Assembly (NCBI GenBank): GCA_030403585.1 | Contig: JAUEPE010000036.1 | Coordinates: forward strand, 1 to 64,000 | Origin: Frankia sp. RB7 | Lineage (GTDB): Bacteria > Pseudomonadota > Alphaproteobacteria > Rhizobiales > Xanthobacteraceae | Reading direction: 5' to 3' | Length of the DNA: 64,000 nucleotides | Shown here: positions 27,511 to 36,440 of the stretch, piece after piece | Layout of the letters: every line of letters starts with the position of its first letter | How positions within the stretch are numbered: position 1 is the first letter of the stretch | Translations under genes and position numbers: made by a program | The notes under the pieces: generated by a model | Databases searched by the model: none | Seen by the model: only the letters and a program-made list of their open reading frames with translations | What the model was told of the DNA's origin: nothing

Positions 27511-27556
27511 TGTCGTCCCTGCCTAGTGCGCAATTGCGCACTAGGCAGGGACGACA
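27511..27556. repeat. 46-bp perfect palindrome
   Basis: Each 23-nt arm reads TGTCGTCCCTGCCTAGTGCG followed by CAA, then its exact complement. The ends TGTCGTCC/GGACGACA are the ends of the longer repeats at 29059, 30541 and 38299, so this looks like a minimal copy of that family. It separates the sox operon from the dioxygenase gene. No T-run follows. Confidence 0.9.
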
Positions 27557-27710
27557 CGGAGCTTGGGGGACCGGCCATCGACCCAACCCACCCAAGCACC
27601 AACCCCGCAATAAAAATCTTCTAAATTTTCTTAATTCAACAGTACATTACTTCTCTTCTTGGCCTCGGGCGTAGTAGAATCCTCGAAATTACTCCACGCC
27701 GGATCCCGCC

Positions 27711-28751
27711 ATGATCTTCCGCCAGCTCTTCGACAGCGTTTCGGGCACCTACAGCTACGTCCTTGCCAGCCGCCCCGGCGGCGAGGCGCTGATCCTCGAT
27801 CCCGTGCTGGAGAAGGTCGATCGCTATTGCCAATTGCTGCGCGAGCTTGACCTCAAGCTGGTCAAGGCGGTCGACACCCATCTGCATGCCGACCACGTCA
27901 CCGGCCTCGGCGAATTGCGCGACCGCACCCATTGCATGACCGTGATGGGGGACCAGACCAAGGCCGACGTGGTGGCGATGCGCGTTGCCGACGGCGACAA
28001 GGTGACGATCGAGGGACTGTCGCTCGATGTGATGTACACGCCCGGCCACACCGACGATTCCTATTCCTATCTGATGGGCGACCGCGTCTTCACCGGCGAT
28101 ACGCTCTTGATCCGCGGCACCGGCCGCACCGATTTCCAGAACGGTTCGTCGCGCGCACAGTACGAATCGATCTTCAACCGGCTGCTGAAGCTGCCTGACG
28201 AGACGATGGTGTTTCCGGCGCACGACTACAAGGGCGACACCGTCTCCACCATCGGCGAGGAGAAGCGCTACAATCCGCGGCTGCAGGTGCGCTCGGTCGA
28301 CGACTATATCGAGCTGATGGCGAATTTGAAGCTGCCCAATCCGAAGATGATGGACGTGGCGGTGCCGGCCAACATGCGGGTCGGCCTGCACCAGGAAGAG
28401 CTGGAGAAGGAGGGCCGTGCGCTCAGCGCAGTCGAGGCGATCCACTCGCTCGGCCGGCCCGATATCCTGCTGGTGGATCTGCGCGAGACCAATGAGCGGA
28501 CGAAGCACGGCATGCTTGAAGGCGCGCTGCACACGCCCTATCCGTCGGTCGAGGAGAGCCTCAAGCCCGGCGGCATGCTGCGCGAGGTCGCCGCCGCTAC
28601 CGGGCGCCGCGTCGTGTTCTTCTGCGCCTTCGGTGAGCGCTCGGCGATGGCTGTTGCGGCTGCGAAGGAAGCCGGTCTCAGCAACACCGCGCACATCGCC
28701 GGCGGCATCGATGCCTGGAAGAAGGCGGGCGGGCCGGTGGTGCACGGCTGA
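27711..28751 (+). CDS. Persulfide dioxygenase-rhodanese fusion (ETHE1/Blh-like)
   Basis: 346 residues. The metallo-beta-lactamase domain (about 1-235) has the ligands His57, His59, Asp61 and His62 in 'THLHADHVTG', His113, Asp130 and His171. 'GRTDFQNGSS' is the stretch seen in ETHE1-type persulfide dioxygenases. The rhodanese domain (about 245-345) has active Cys305 in 'FFCAFGERSA'. Such fusions convert glutathione persulfide and sulfite to thiosulfate or sulfite in the cytoplasm, protecting from sulfide. Thiosulfate so made could feed the Sox enzymes. The 100 bp upstream is AT-rich; I could not find a convincing BigR-type palindrome. Confidence 0.93.
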   Translation: MIFRQLFDSVSGTYSYVLASRPGGEALILDPVLEKVDRYCQLLRELDLKLVKAVDTHLHADHVTGLGELRDRTHCMTVMGDQTKADVVAMRVADGDKVTIEGLSLDVMYTPGHTDDSYSYLMGDRVFTGDTLLIRGTGRTDFQNGSSRAQYESIFNRLLKLPDETMVFPAHDYKGDTVSTIGEEKRYNPRLQVRSVDDYIELMANLKLPNPKMMDVAVPANMRVGLHQEELEKEGRALSAVEAIHSLGRPDILLVDLRETNERTKHGMLEGALHTPYPSVEESLKPGGMLREVAAATGRRVVFFCAFGERSAMAVAAAKEAGLSNTAHIAGGIDAWKKAGGPVVHG

Positions 28752-28811
28752 CGTTCATCGTCACGGGCTTGAGATAAGTCAGGAACTGCACATGTTTTGC
28801 GGGTAGGTTCG

Positions 28812-29012
28812 ATGCAGCATCACCATCCGGGACCAGCCATGGCCAAGACCGAGAACAAGACCGGCAAACCGATCGAACCGCCGAAGACGAAGACCGCGGA
28901 CGACAAGGCGAAGAAGCCCAAGCTTCCGCGCGACATCGACGACGATGACGAGGACGGCGACATCGCCACGCCGAAGCGCGATCGTTACGGGAATGATGAC
29001 GAGCCGTTGTGA
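28812..29012 (+). CDS. Small lysine- and aspartate-rich hypothetical protein
   Basis: 66 residues from 28812, or 57 from the ATG at 28839, which has GGGA 6 nt upstream. After a lysine/proline-rich part ('KTGKPIEPPKTKTADDKAKK') comes an acidic run ('DIDDDDEDGD'). Probably disordered. It is not recognised. Short charged proteins like this are common in Bradyrhizobium annotations, and no other frame is better here. It could be an artefact. Confidence 0.45.
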   Translation: MQHHHPGPAMAKTENKTGKPIEPPKTKTADDKAKKPKLPRDIDDDDEDGDIATPKRDRYGNDDEPL

Positions 29013-29320
29013 GCGTGTAATTCCCGGATTTGACGGACGCTGGCGCCCCACTCTCCGCTGTCGTCCTTGCGAACCCAAGGGACCCATAACCACAGGGAGC
29101 AGTTTGGCAGGAGATCGCCGTTCGGTACTGCGATCAGCCGCCACGACCGATAGATTCCGCGGTATGGGTCCCTGCGCCCGTGCGCAATTGCGCACTAGGC
29201 AGGGACGACAGCCAGGATGGAGCCCCCACCCGCACTACCTGCCATGCGCCTGCGTTCATGGACAAATAACCGCTGTCGCCGATAGTTTGCGCGCTTCCAG
29301 GGAGTGAAAACGGAACTGCA
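29013..29320. other. 308-bp intergenic region, half repeat
   Basis: Contains the repeat at 29059-29210. The remaining 110 bp before the MFS gene show no open reading frame of interest. Confidence 0.5.
29059..29210. repeat. Palindromic repeat, 'TGTCGTCC' family
   Basis: Starts TGTCGTCC and ends GGACGACA. Inside are 'AGGGACCCATAACCACAGGGAG' type sequence and, near the end, 'GCGCAATTGCGCACTAGGCA', shared with the 46-bp palindrome. Related copies: 30541-30702 and 38299-38420. Confidence 0.8.
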
Positions 29321-30526
29321 ATGGTCGACGTTCTCGCCGCACCGCAACAAGGCAAGGCGGACAGCGCGCTGCGCACGCTGACCGGGATTTCGATCGCGCA
29401 TTGGATCAGCCATTTCCATCTGCTGGTCCTGCCGATGCTGTTCCCGTTCCTGAAAGGTCAGCTTGGCGTCGGCTATGTCGAGCTCGGCTTCGCGCTGACC
29501 GTCTCTGCCGTCGTCTCCGGGCTGACGCAGGCGCCGACCGGCTATCTCGTCGATCATTTTGGCGCGCGCAAGATCCTGCTGGGCGGACTGACACTCGGCG
29601 GGCTCGCGCTGATCATGCTCGGCCTGCATCTGAGCTACACCTCGCTGATCGCCTGCGCGGTGCTGCTCGGACTCGCCAACAGCGTCTATCATCCTGCCGA
29701 TTACGCCATCCTCGCCGAGCACATGGACGAGGCGCGGATGGGCCGCGCCTTCTCGATCCACACCTTTGCCGGCTATTTTGGCGGCGCCGTTGCGCCGGCG
29801 ATCGTCGCGGCACTGATCACATTGTCCGGCGGCGTCGGCGCGTTGATCGCCTCGGGCGCGATCGGCGTGCTGGTGGCGCTGCTGCTGGTCACCATGAACA
29901 TTCCCGATGCCGGCGCACACAAGACCAAACCCGGCAACGCGAACATGCCGAAGCAGGCCGTCATCACACCGGCGCTGATCACGTTGACCGCGCTGTTCAT
30001 GCTGCTCAGCCTGTCGGTGGCCGGCATCAACAATTTTGGCGTGGTAGCGCTGATGAGCGGCTACGGCGCGACCTACTCCGCCGCGAACGTCGCACTGACC
30101 GCCTTCCTCGGCTCCAGCGCCGCCGGCGTGCTCGCGGGCGGCTTCCTCGCCGACCACACCGAGCGCCATGGCTATGTCGCCGCCGCCTGCTTTGCCGTGA
30201 ATGCGGCCATCGTGCTGCTGATCGCGCTGGTCACGCTGCCGGGCTGGGCGCTCACCGCCACGATGGCGAGTGCGGGTTTCCTCTCCGGCGTGATAGCGCC
30301 GTCGCGGGACATGCTGGTACGCAACGCCGCGCCTCCGGGTGCGGCCGGTCGCGCCTTCGGCATCGTCTCCACCGGCTTCAATCTCGGCGGCATCGTCAGC
30401 CCGCTGCTGTTCGGCTGGATCATGGACCAGAGCGCACCACACTGGGTGTTCGGGGCGTCTGTGATCTTCATGGTCGCGACCGTGGTGCTGTCGCCGTTCA
30501 CGGAGCGGAAGCAAGCCAAGGCTTGA
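29321..30526 (+). CDS. MFS transporter
   Basis: 401 residues with about 12 spans. It starts with a short cytoplasmic leader, then 'GISIAHWISHFHLLVLPMLFPFLK'. The loop after TM2 carries the superfamily motif 'GYLVDHFGARKILLGGLTLG'. It resembles the fosmidomycin-resistance (Fsr) branch in its N-terminal half, but drug export is only one possibility. The gene is bracketed by repeats on both sides and faces another MFS gene tail to tail. Confidence 0.9.
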   Translation: MVDVLAAPQQGKADSALRTLTGISIAHWISHFHLLVLPMLFPFLKGQLGVGYVELGFALTVSAVVSGLTQAPTGYLVDHFGARKILLGGLTLGGLALIMLGLHLSYTSLIACAVLLGLANSVYHPADYAILAEHMDEARMGRAFSIHTFAGYFGGAVAPAIVAALITLSGGVGALIASGAIGVLVALLLVTMNIPDAGAHKTKPGNANMPKQAVITPALITLTALFMLLSLSVAGINNFGVVALMSGYGATYSAANVALTAFLGSSAAGVLAGGFLADHTERHGYVAAACFAVNAAIVLLIALVTLPGWALTATMASAGFLSGVIAPSRDMLVRNAAPPGAAGRAFGIVSTGFNLGGIVSPLLFGWIMDQSAPHWVFGASVIFMVATVVLSPFTERKQAKA

Positions 30527-30540
30527 GCACCGAATTCAAC

Positions 30541-30702
30541 TGTCGTCCCCGCGAAGCCAAGGGACCCATAACCGCAGGGAGACGTTGCGGCGCGAGACTG
30601 GTCACTCCGAGTCTTCGCAAAATTACTCCCTGTGGTTATCGCGACAAGCGCTGGCGCTCGCGCGGGGGTCCCGGATCAGCGCTTCGCTTGTCCGGGACGA
30701 CA
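30541..30702. repeat. Palindromic repeat, 'TGTCGTCC' family
   Basis: Starts TGTCGTCCCCGCG and ends GGGACGACA, with inner 'CTCCCTGTGGTTAT' complementary to 'ATAACCGCAGGGAG'. It fills the convergent gap between two MFS genes. Confidence 0.8.
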
Positions 30703-30735
30703 GTTGCGATTGTGGCGGGCTTTTACTAGCCCCCC

Positions 30736-32085
30736 TTACGTCGGCGACACCACGCCCTTCAGTTCGGCTTCCCGCGGCGCCGCACCACGGGTCAGCCTCG
30801 CCTTTTCCGTGTTCGGCCAGAGCAGCAGCAGGCCGATGACGCCGGAGCCGACCATCACCACTGCGTTGATGGTGAAGCCGGTCATGTAGCCGGCGACCAT
30901 GCTGCCGGCGCGCTGAATCACGGTGCCCATCACCATCGGCGCGATGATGCCCGAGAGCGTGTAGAGCGCACCGTAGATCGCGATGATGGCGCCGCGCTGC
31001 GAGGCCGGCGTGAATTCGCCGAGCATCGGCGGGCAGACCACATAGATCGCGCCGCAGAGACCCGAGCCGACGACGAGCAGCGCGATTTGCAGGCCCGCGC
31101 CCTGAACGTGCGGCATCGTCGCCAGGATCAGGCCGCCGATGACCAGCGGCACCGAGCCGAGCACGCCGCGCGAGATGCGCGTGGTGTAGCCGCGCGCCAT
31201 CATGACCTGCGAGATCCAGCCGGTCAGGATGACGATGGTGGCGCCGAACACCCAGGGCAGGATCGAGATGAAGCCGGCCTGCTGCTGCGAGAAGCCGAGA
31301 CCCGTGATGATGAACGCGGTGAACCAGGTCAGCCCGAGCGACAGCGCCCAATAGGCGCCGAAGGTCGCGATCACACAGCCGAGGAAGGTGCGCGACGTCA
31401 GAAGCTGGACGTAGGGAATTTTCGGCTCATTGGCGGCAAGCGCCTGCGTGTCTTCGAGCGGGCCTTCCTTGCCGAGCGCCAGCCAGGCACAGACCCAGAT
31501 CAGGCCGGCGACACCGAGCGCGCCGAAGGCGTAGTGCCAGGAGTGATTGACGATGACCCAGTTCAGCGCGGGCACGGCGAGGATGACGCCGAAGGCCGAG
31601 CCCTGCGACAGGATCGCGGTCGGCAGCGTGCGCTTCTCGTCCGGGAACCATTTATAGATCGCATGCGCGGCGACCGAGAAGGCCGGGCCTTCGCCCGCGC
31701 CCAGCACGATGCGGCAGATCAGCAGCGTGGTGAAGGACACGGTGCCGACCATCGGAAACTGTGCCAGCGCCCAGATCACCGCGAGCGTCAGCAGCACCCA
31801 GCGCGTCGGCACGCTGTTGACGATGAATCCGACCACGATGGCCGAGACCGAGAACAGGATGAAGAACGAGGAACCGAGCATGCCGAATTGCGCAGGCTCG
31901 AGCTTCAGATCGGTCATGATCGGCACGCCGGCGAGGCCGACGACGATCTTGTCCGCGAAATTCACCACCATGAAGAGAAAGAGGAGAAAAGTGACGGTCC
32001 AGGCGCCCTTCGGCGTTTCCTTCGTGGTCCCTTGGGACACCCCTGCCGTCCTGCCCGCCGTAGCGGGCGTTCCCTGAGCGCTCAT
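30736..32085 (-). CDS. MFS transporter, anion:cation symporter type
   Basis: 449 residues with 12 spans. 'FMVVNFADKIVVGLAGVPIMTDLKLEPAQFGMLGS' in the first span and 'GAGEGPAFSVAAHAIYKWFPDEKRTLPTAI' are typical of the sugar-acid/organic-anion symporter branch (ExuT/GudP-like). The ATG at 32085 has GGGGAGAACG upstream; 25 in-frame codons before it are not protein-like. The substrate is unknown, probably a carboxylate. Confidence 0.92.
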   Translation of the reverse strand: MSAQGTPATAGRTAGVSQGTTKETPKGAWTVTFLLFLFMVVNFADKIVVGLAGVPIMTDLKLEPAQFGMLGSSFFILFSVSAIVVGFIVNSVPTRWVLLTLAVIWALAQFPMVGTVSFTTLLICRIVLGAGEGPAFSVAAHAIYKWFPDEKRTLPTAILSQGSAFGVILAVPALNWVIVNHSWHYAFGALGVAGLIWVCAWLALGKEGPLEDTQALAANEPKIPYVQLLTSRTFLGCVIATFGAYWALSLGLTWFTAFIITGLGFSQQQAGFISILPWVFGATIVILTGWISQVMMARGYTTRISRGVLGSVPLVIGGLILATMPHVQGAGLQIALLVVGSGLCGAIYVVCPPMLGEFTPASQRGAIIAIYGALYTLSGIIAPMVMGTVIQRAGSMVAGYMTGFTINAVVMVGSGVIGLLLLWPNTEKARLTRGAAPREAELKGVVSPT

Positions 32086-32187
32086 CGTTCTCCCCGTATG
32101 TCTTTTTGTCGGTACTTTTGATTTGACCGTCTCGCGAGCTAACAACGGCTTCAACGGCAACGCAACCCCGGCATTTCCACGGCAAGT

Positions 32188-32883
32188 GTGCTACGCAGCA
32201 TTGAGTTAATTCCGTCCGGCGCATTGATCTTGCTGAGCATCCGAAACCTCTCCAAAACGTTCTCCTCGGCCGCCGAGCCGGTCCATGTGCTGCGCGGCGT
32301 CGATCTCGACCTGAAGGCCGGCGAGCGCGTGGCGCTGACCGGCGAATCCGGCAGCGGCAAAAGCACGCTGCTGCACCTGATTGCCGGGCTGGACGCCGCC
32401 GATGGCGGCACGATCCGGCTGGAGGACGCCGAGGTCACGAGCCTCTCCGACGCCGGCCGCGCCGAGCTGCGGCGCGACAGGATCGGCCTGGTCTTTCAGC
32501 AGTTCAACCTGATCCCGAGCCTGTCGGTCGCCGACAACCTCGCCTTCCAGGCGCGCATCGCCGGCCGGCACGATGCAGCCTGGACCAGGGAGCTGACCGA
32601 ACGGCTCGGGCTCGGCGGCCTGCTCAAGCGTTATCCCGAGCAAATATCAGGCGGCCAGCAGCAGCGGGTCGCGATCGGCCGGGCGCTGGCGACAAAACCA
32701 TTGCTGCTGCTCGCGGACGAGCCGACCGGCAATCTCGATGAAGCCACCGCCGACGACGTGCTGGCGCTGACGCGCGACCTCGTCGCGCGCACCGGCTGCG
32801 GCTTCCTGATGGTGACGCACAGCCTGCATCTGGCCGGTACGCTCGACCGCCACATCGTCCTCCATGCGGGGCGGATCGCATGA
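32188..32883 (+). CDS. ABC transporter ATPase, LolD/AttE-like
   Basis: 231 residues from the GTG at 32188; a TTG at 32224 just before 'LLSIRNLSKTF' is an equally plausible start. Walker A 'GESGSGKST', the Q-loop 'VFQQFNLIPSLSV', the signature 'ISGGQQQR' and Walker B 'LLLLADEP' are intact. It belongs to the LolD/MacB ATPase branch, which works with FtsX-like permeases in extrusion rather than import. Its stop overlaps the permease start (ATGA). Confidence 0.93.
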   Translation: MLRSIELIPSGALILLSIRNLSKTFSSAAEPVHVLRGVDLDLKAGERVALTGESGSGKSTLLHLIAGLDAADGGTIRLEDAEVTSLSDAGRAELRRDRIGLVFQQFNLIPSLSVADNLAFQARIAGRHDAAWTRELTERLGLGGLLKRYPEQISGGQQQRVAIGRALATKPLLLLADEPTGNLDEATADDVLALTRDLVARTGCGFLMVTHSLHLAGTLDRHIVLHAGRIA

Positions 32884-35342
32884 GGCGCGCGCTGTGGGTA
32901 CTCGCGGTACTGCTCAGCCATTGGCGGCGGCATCGGATGCAGTTCGCAACGCTTCTGATCGGGCTGATCGCGGCGACCGCGCTGTGGAGCGGCGTGCAGG
33001 CGATCAACCAGCAGGCCAGGAGCGCCTATGATCGCGCGGCGGCGACGTTTGGCGGCATCCGCACGGCCATGCTGGTCGCGCCCAATGCGGCGACGTTTCC
33101 GCAAGAGCTATTCATCAAACTCCGCCGCGCGGGTTGGCCGGTTTCGCCGGTGCTGGAAGGCCGGGTTCAGATCAATGGACGTTCGATGCGACTGCTCGGC
33201 ATCGAGCCGGTGACGCTGCCGGCCGATGTCGGCAACGCACCGCGCCTCGGTGCTGCTGACTTAAGCAGCTTCGTTGCCGCGCCCGGCCAGACGCTGGTCG
33301 CGCAGGAGACGTTAGGCGATTTGCACGAGCAGGAAGGCGCGGCGCCCTCGATCAGCAGCGGCGCCAAGCTGCCGCCGCTGCATGTGCTGCCGCAGCTCGT
33401 GCCTGAGGTGCTGGTGGTCGATATCGGCGTGGCGCAGCGTCTGCTGAACAAGCCGGATCAGGTTTCGCGCCTGCTGATCGGCAAGGCGAAGGGCAAGCCC
33501 GCGCCGCTGCAAAGCATCGTCGGCGACAAGTTGCAGCGGATCGAGCCGACCGCGGAGACGGAGCTGGAGCGACTGACCGACAGCTTCCATCTCAACCTCA
33601 CCGCGTTCGGCCTGCTGTCGTTCTTTGTCGGCCTCTTCATCGTCAATTCGGCCGTCGGCCTCGCCTTCGAGCAGCGGCTGCCGATGCTGCGGACCTTGCG
33701 GGCCTGCGGCGCCTCGGCGGGGCTGGTCAACACCGTGCTGGTGGTCGAGCTGGTGGCGCTGGCGCTGGTCGCCGGCCTGATCGGGCTCGTCTGCGGCTAT
33801 GTCATCGCGGCTGCGCTGTTGCCTGATGTCGCGGCATCGCTGCGCGGGCTCTATGGCGCACAGATTCCGGGACAACTCACGCTGAGGCCTGAATGGTGGC
33901 TCGCAGGCATCGGCATCAGCGTTGCCGGCGCGATGGTGGCGGCCGCGACCAGTCTGATCAAAGCGATCAGGATGCCGGTGCTGGCGACCGCGCAGCCGCA
34001 GGCCTGGCAACAAAGACAGCGCCGCTGGCTGATCCTGCAAAGTCTTGCGGCCTGCGCCGTATTCGCGGTCGCATTGCTGCTGCTTCAGTACGGACAATCG
34101 CTGATCGCGGGATTTGGCCTGCTGGCGGCGCTGATGCTCGGCGCGGCGCTGATCCTGCCGGCCTTCCTCGAACTCCTCCTGCTTGCCGGCCAGCGTTTCG
34201 CGCGCGGGCCGTTGGCGCTATGGTTCTGGGCGGACAGCCGGCAGCAGCTCTCGGGATTGTCGCTGGCGCTGATGGCGCTGCTGCTCGCGCTCGCTGTCAA
34301 TGTCGGCGTGTCCACCATGGTGGAAACGTTCAGCCGCACCTTCATCGGCTGGCTCGATGGACGGCTGGCCGCCGACGTCTACATCAGCGCCGCGGACAAT
34401 GCGCAAGGCACCGCGATCCGCAACTGGCTGAAGGACCGCAGCGAGGTCCAGGCCATCCTGTCGGGTGGGCGCGCGGAGACGCAGGTGCAGGGCCAGCCGG
34501 TGGAGCTGCTCGGCCTGCCCGATCACGCGCTCTATCGCGAGCACTGGCCGCTGCTGGAAACCGCGCCGCGCGCCTGGACGCAGCTGGTGCCGGGCAATGC
34601 CGCCTTCATCAGCGAGCAGCTGAGCCGTCGCCTCAACGTCCGCGTCGGCGACGTCATCGAGGTGCCGGCGCCGGGCGGGACCTGGGAGCTCGACATCGTC
34701 GGCATCTATGCCGATTACGGCAATCCCAAGGGGCAGTTGGCGGTGAACGTCGCAGCGCTGATCCGGCAGTTTCCGCAGACGCCGCAGACACGGATCGGGC
34801 TGATCGTTCCGCGGGACAAGATCCCCGGCCTGATCGCGGCGCTGCAAAAGCAATTCGCACTCGATGACCGCAGCGTCGCTGATCAGGCGACAGTAAAGGC
34901 GGAATCGATCCGTATCTTCAATCGCACCTTTGCGGTGACGTCGGCGCTGAATGCCTTCACCCTCGGCGTCGCCGGCATCGCGCTGTTGACCAGCCTGTTG
35001 ACGCTGGCGAACTCGCGCCTGCCGCAGCTTGCGCCGCTCTGGGCGATCGGCATCACGCGGCCTCGCCTGGCCGCGATCGAACTGACCAAGACGCTGTCGG
35101 TTGCGCTGTTCACGTCGCTACTCGCTGTGCCGCTTGGGCTATTGGTGGCGTGGTGCCTGATCGCGATCGTCAACGTGAAGGCGTTCGGCTGGCGGCTGCC
35201 GTTCCATGTGTTTCCGCTGCAACTGGTCGAGTTGGTCGCCGTCGCGCTGGTCGCCTCGCTGCTGGCCGCGCTGCTGCCGATGATCCGGCTGGCACGGATG
35301 CAGCCGGCAAGCCTCGTCAAGGTGTTTGCCAATGAGCGCTGA
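32880..35342 (+). CDS. FtsX-family ABC permease, AttF-AttG-like double-length protein
   Basis: 820 residues. One span near the N-terminus (about 20-42) and a periplasmic domain lead to an FtsX-type membrane block (about 235-370). A second hydrophobic region (about 385-480), another periplasmic domain and a second FtsX block (about 675-810, 'ALNAFTLGVAGIALLTSLLTLANSR') follow. That is two permease units in one chain, as in AttF plus AttG joined. The partner ATPase and the AttH-like protein overlap it on either side, so all three are one unit. The cargo is unknown. Confidence 0.9.
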   Translation: MRRALWVLAVLLSHWRRHRMQFATLLIGLIAATALWSGVQAINQQARSAYDRAAATFGGIRTAMLVAPNAATFPQELFIKLRRAGWPVSPVLEGRVQINGRSMRLLGIEPVTLPADVGNAPRLGAADLSSFVAAPGQTLVAQETLGDLHEQEGAAPSISSGAKLPPLHVLPQLVPEVLVVDIGVAQRLLNKPDQVSRLLIGKAKGKPAPLQSIVGDKLQRIEPTAETELERLTDSFHLNLTAFGLLSFFVGLFIVNSAVGLAFEQRLPMLRTLRACGASAGLVNTVLVVELVALALVAGLIGLVCGYVIAAALLPDVAASLRGLYGAQIPGQLTLRPEWWLAGIGISVAGAMVAAATSLIKAIRMPVLATAQPQAWQQRQRRWLILQSLAACAVFAVALLLLQYGQSLIAGFGLLAALMLGAALILPAFLELLLLAGQRFARGPLALWFWADSRQQLSGLSLALMALLLALAVNVGVSTMVETFSRTFIGWLDGRLAADVYISAADNAQGTAIRNWLKDRSEVQAILSGGRAETQVQGQPVELLGLPDHALYREHWPLLETAPRAWTQLVPGNAAFISEQLSRRLNVRVGDVIEVPAPGGTWELDIVGIYADYGNPKGQLAVNVAALIRQFPQTPQTRIGLIVPRDKIPGLIAALQKQFALDDRSVADQATVKAESIRIFNRTFAVTSALNAFTLGVAGIALLTSLLTLANSRLPQLAPLWAIGITRPRLAAIELTKTLSVALFTSLLAVPLGLLVAWCLIAIVNVKAFGWRLPFHVFPLQLVELVAVALVASLLAALLPMIRLARMQPASLVKVFANER

Positions 35343-36414
35343 CGGGATTTCTCGACGCGCGTTTGCCGGCGGCATCGCCGCGCTCGCGCTTGCACGGCGC
35401 GCCAGCGCGCAGGGCTATGCCGGGCTCGGTGAGACGGCTGATGGGTTTGCGAAGGTGGCGCCTGGAAAGGTGTTTTCCTTTCCCGGGGATCACGGACCGC
35501 ATCTGGAATTTCGCATCGAGTGGTGGTATCTCACCGCAAACCTCGTTGACAGCAGCGGCGCTGCTTGCGGGCTGCAATGGACGCTGTTTCGTCAGGCCGC
35601 CAAGCCGGGACCGCAAGGCGAAGGTTGGGCCAATCAGCAGATCTGGATGGCCCATGCCGCGGTGACGCGCGCCGACACCCACCGTTTCAACGAGCTGTTT
35701 TCGCGCGGCGGCATCGGGCAGGCCGGCGTCGAGGCAAAACCGTTCGCGGCGTGGATCGATGATTGGGAGATGAAGGGTGTCGAGCGCACCGACGATCGCA
35801 CCTTGTCGCCCGTGACGCTGAAGGCCTCGGGCACCGATTTCAGCTACGCGCTCACGCTTGAGGCCGATCGCCCTGTCGTCTTGCAGGGCGACGGCGGCTA
35901 TAGCCGCAAGTCCGAACGCGGACAAGCGTCGTATTACTACAGCCAGCCATTCTTCCGTGCGCGCGGCACGATCACCATCGACGACAAGCCGGTCGATGTG
36001 TCGGGGCAGGCCTGGATGGACCGCGAATGGAGCAGCCAGCCGCTCGACGCCGACCAGACCGGCTGGGACTGGCTGTCGCTGCATCTTGCCTCCGGCGACA
36101 AGCTGATGCTGTACCGGCTGCGCCAGAAGGACGGCAAGGACTATCCGTTCGGCAACTGGATCAGCGCCAATGGCGAGACGCAGATGATTGCGGGTGGCGA
36201 CATCCAGATGACGTCGAAAGCAACCGCAGAGGTTGCGGGCCGCAAGCTGCCGGTGGAATGGCAGATCGCGATCCCGTCGCGATCGTTCTCGATTGCCTGC
36301 AAGCCGCTCAATCCCAGGGCATGGATGGGGACCGGCTTTTCCTATTGGGAAGGACCGATCAACTTTGCCGGCACGCATGACGGCGTTGGCTATCTCGAGC
36401 TGACCGGCTATTGA
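35332..36414 (+). CDS. AttH/CrtC-like secreted lipocalin-type protein
   Basis: 360 residues. It has a Tat-like leader ('SRRAFAGGIAALALARRASA'). The CrtC N-terminal lipocalin domain follows: 'HLEFRIEWWYLTANLVD', 'LQWTLFRQA', 'AHAAVTRADTHRF', and later 'GQAWMDREWSSQPL' and 'GTGFSYWEGP'. This family includes carotenoid 1,2-hydratase and AttH of AttEFGH ABC systems. Next to an AttE/FG-like pair, the AttH role (handling an exported lipophilic molecule in the periplasm) is favoured over carotenoid hydration. Its ATG overlaps the permease stop by 11 nt. Confidence 0.88.
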   Translation: MSADGISRRAFAGGIAALALARRASAQGYAGLGETADGFAKVAPGKVFSFPGDHGPHLEFRIEWWYLTANLVDSSGAACGLQWTLFRQAAKPGPQGEGWANQQIWMAHAAVTRADTHRFNELFSRGGIGQAGVEAKPFAAWIDDWEMKGVERTDDRTLSPVTLKASGTDFSYALTLEADRPVVLQGDGGYSRKSERGQASYYYSQPFFRARGTITIDDKPVDVSGQAWMDREWSSQPLDADQTGWDWLSLHLASGDKLMLYRLRQKDGKDYPFGNWISANGETQMIAGGDIQMTSKATAEVAGRKLPVEWQIAIPSRSFSIACKPLNPRAWMGTGFSYWEGPINFAGTHDGVGYLELTGY

Positions 36415-36440
36415 GCTGCATCTGACCGCCGGAGGCTTCG

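Noticed and set aside
27600..27710. BigR-type operator upstream of the persulfide dioxygenase gene
   Set aside because: The stretch is AT-rich, but I could not find a symmetrical site, so it is not listed as a feature.
35332..36414. Carotenoid 1,2-hydratase (CrtC)
   Set aside because: The lipocalin domain is shared with AttH. No carotenoid genes are nearby and the gene overlaps an ABC permease, so AttH is the better call.
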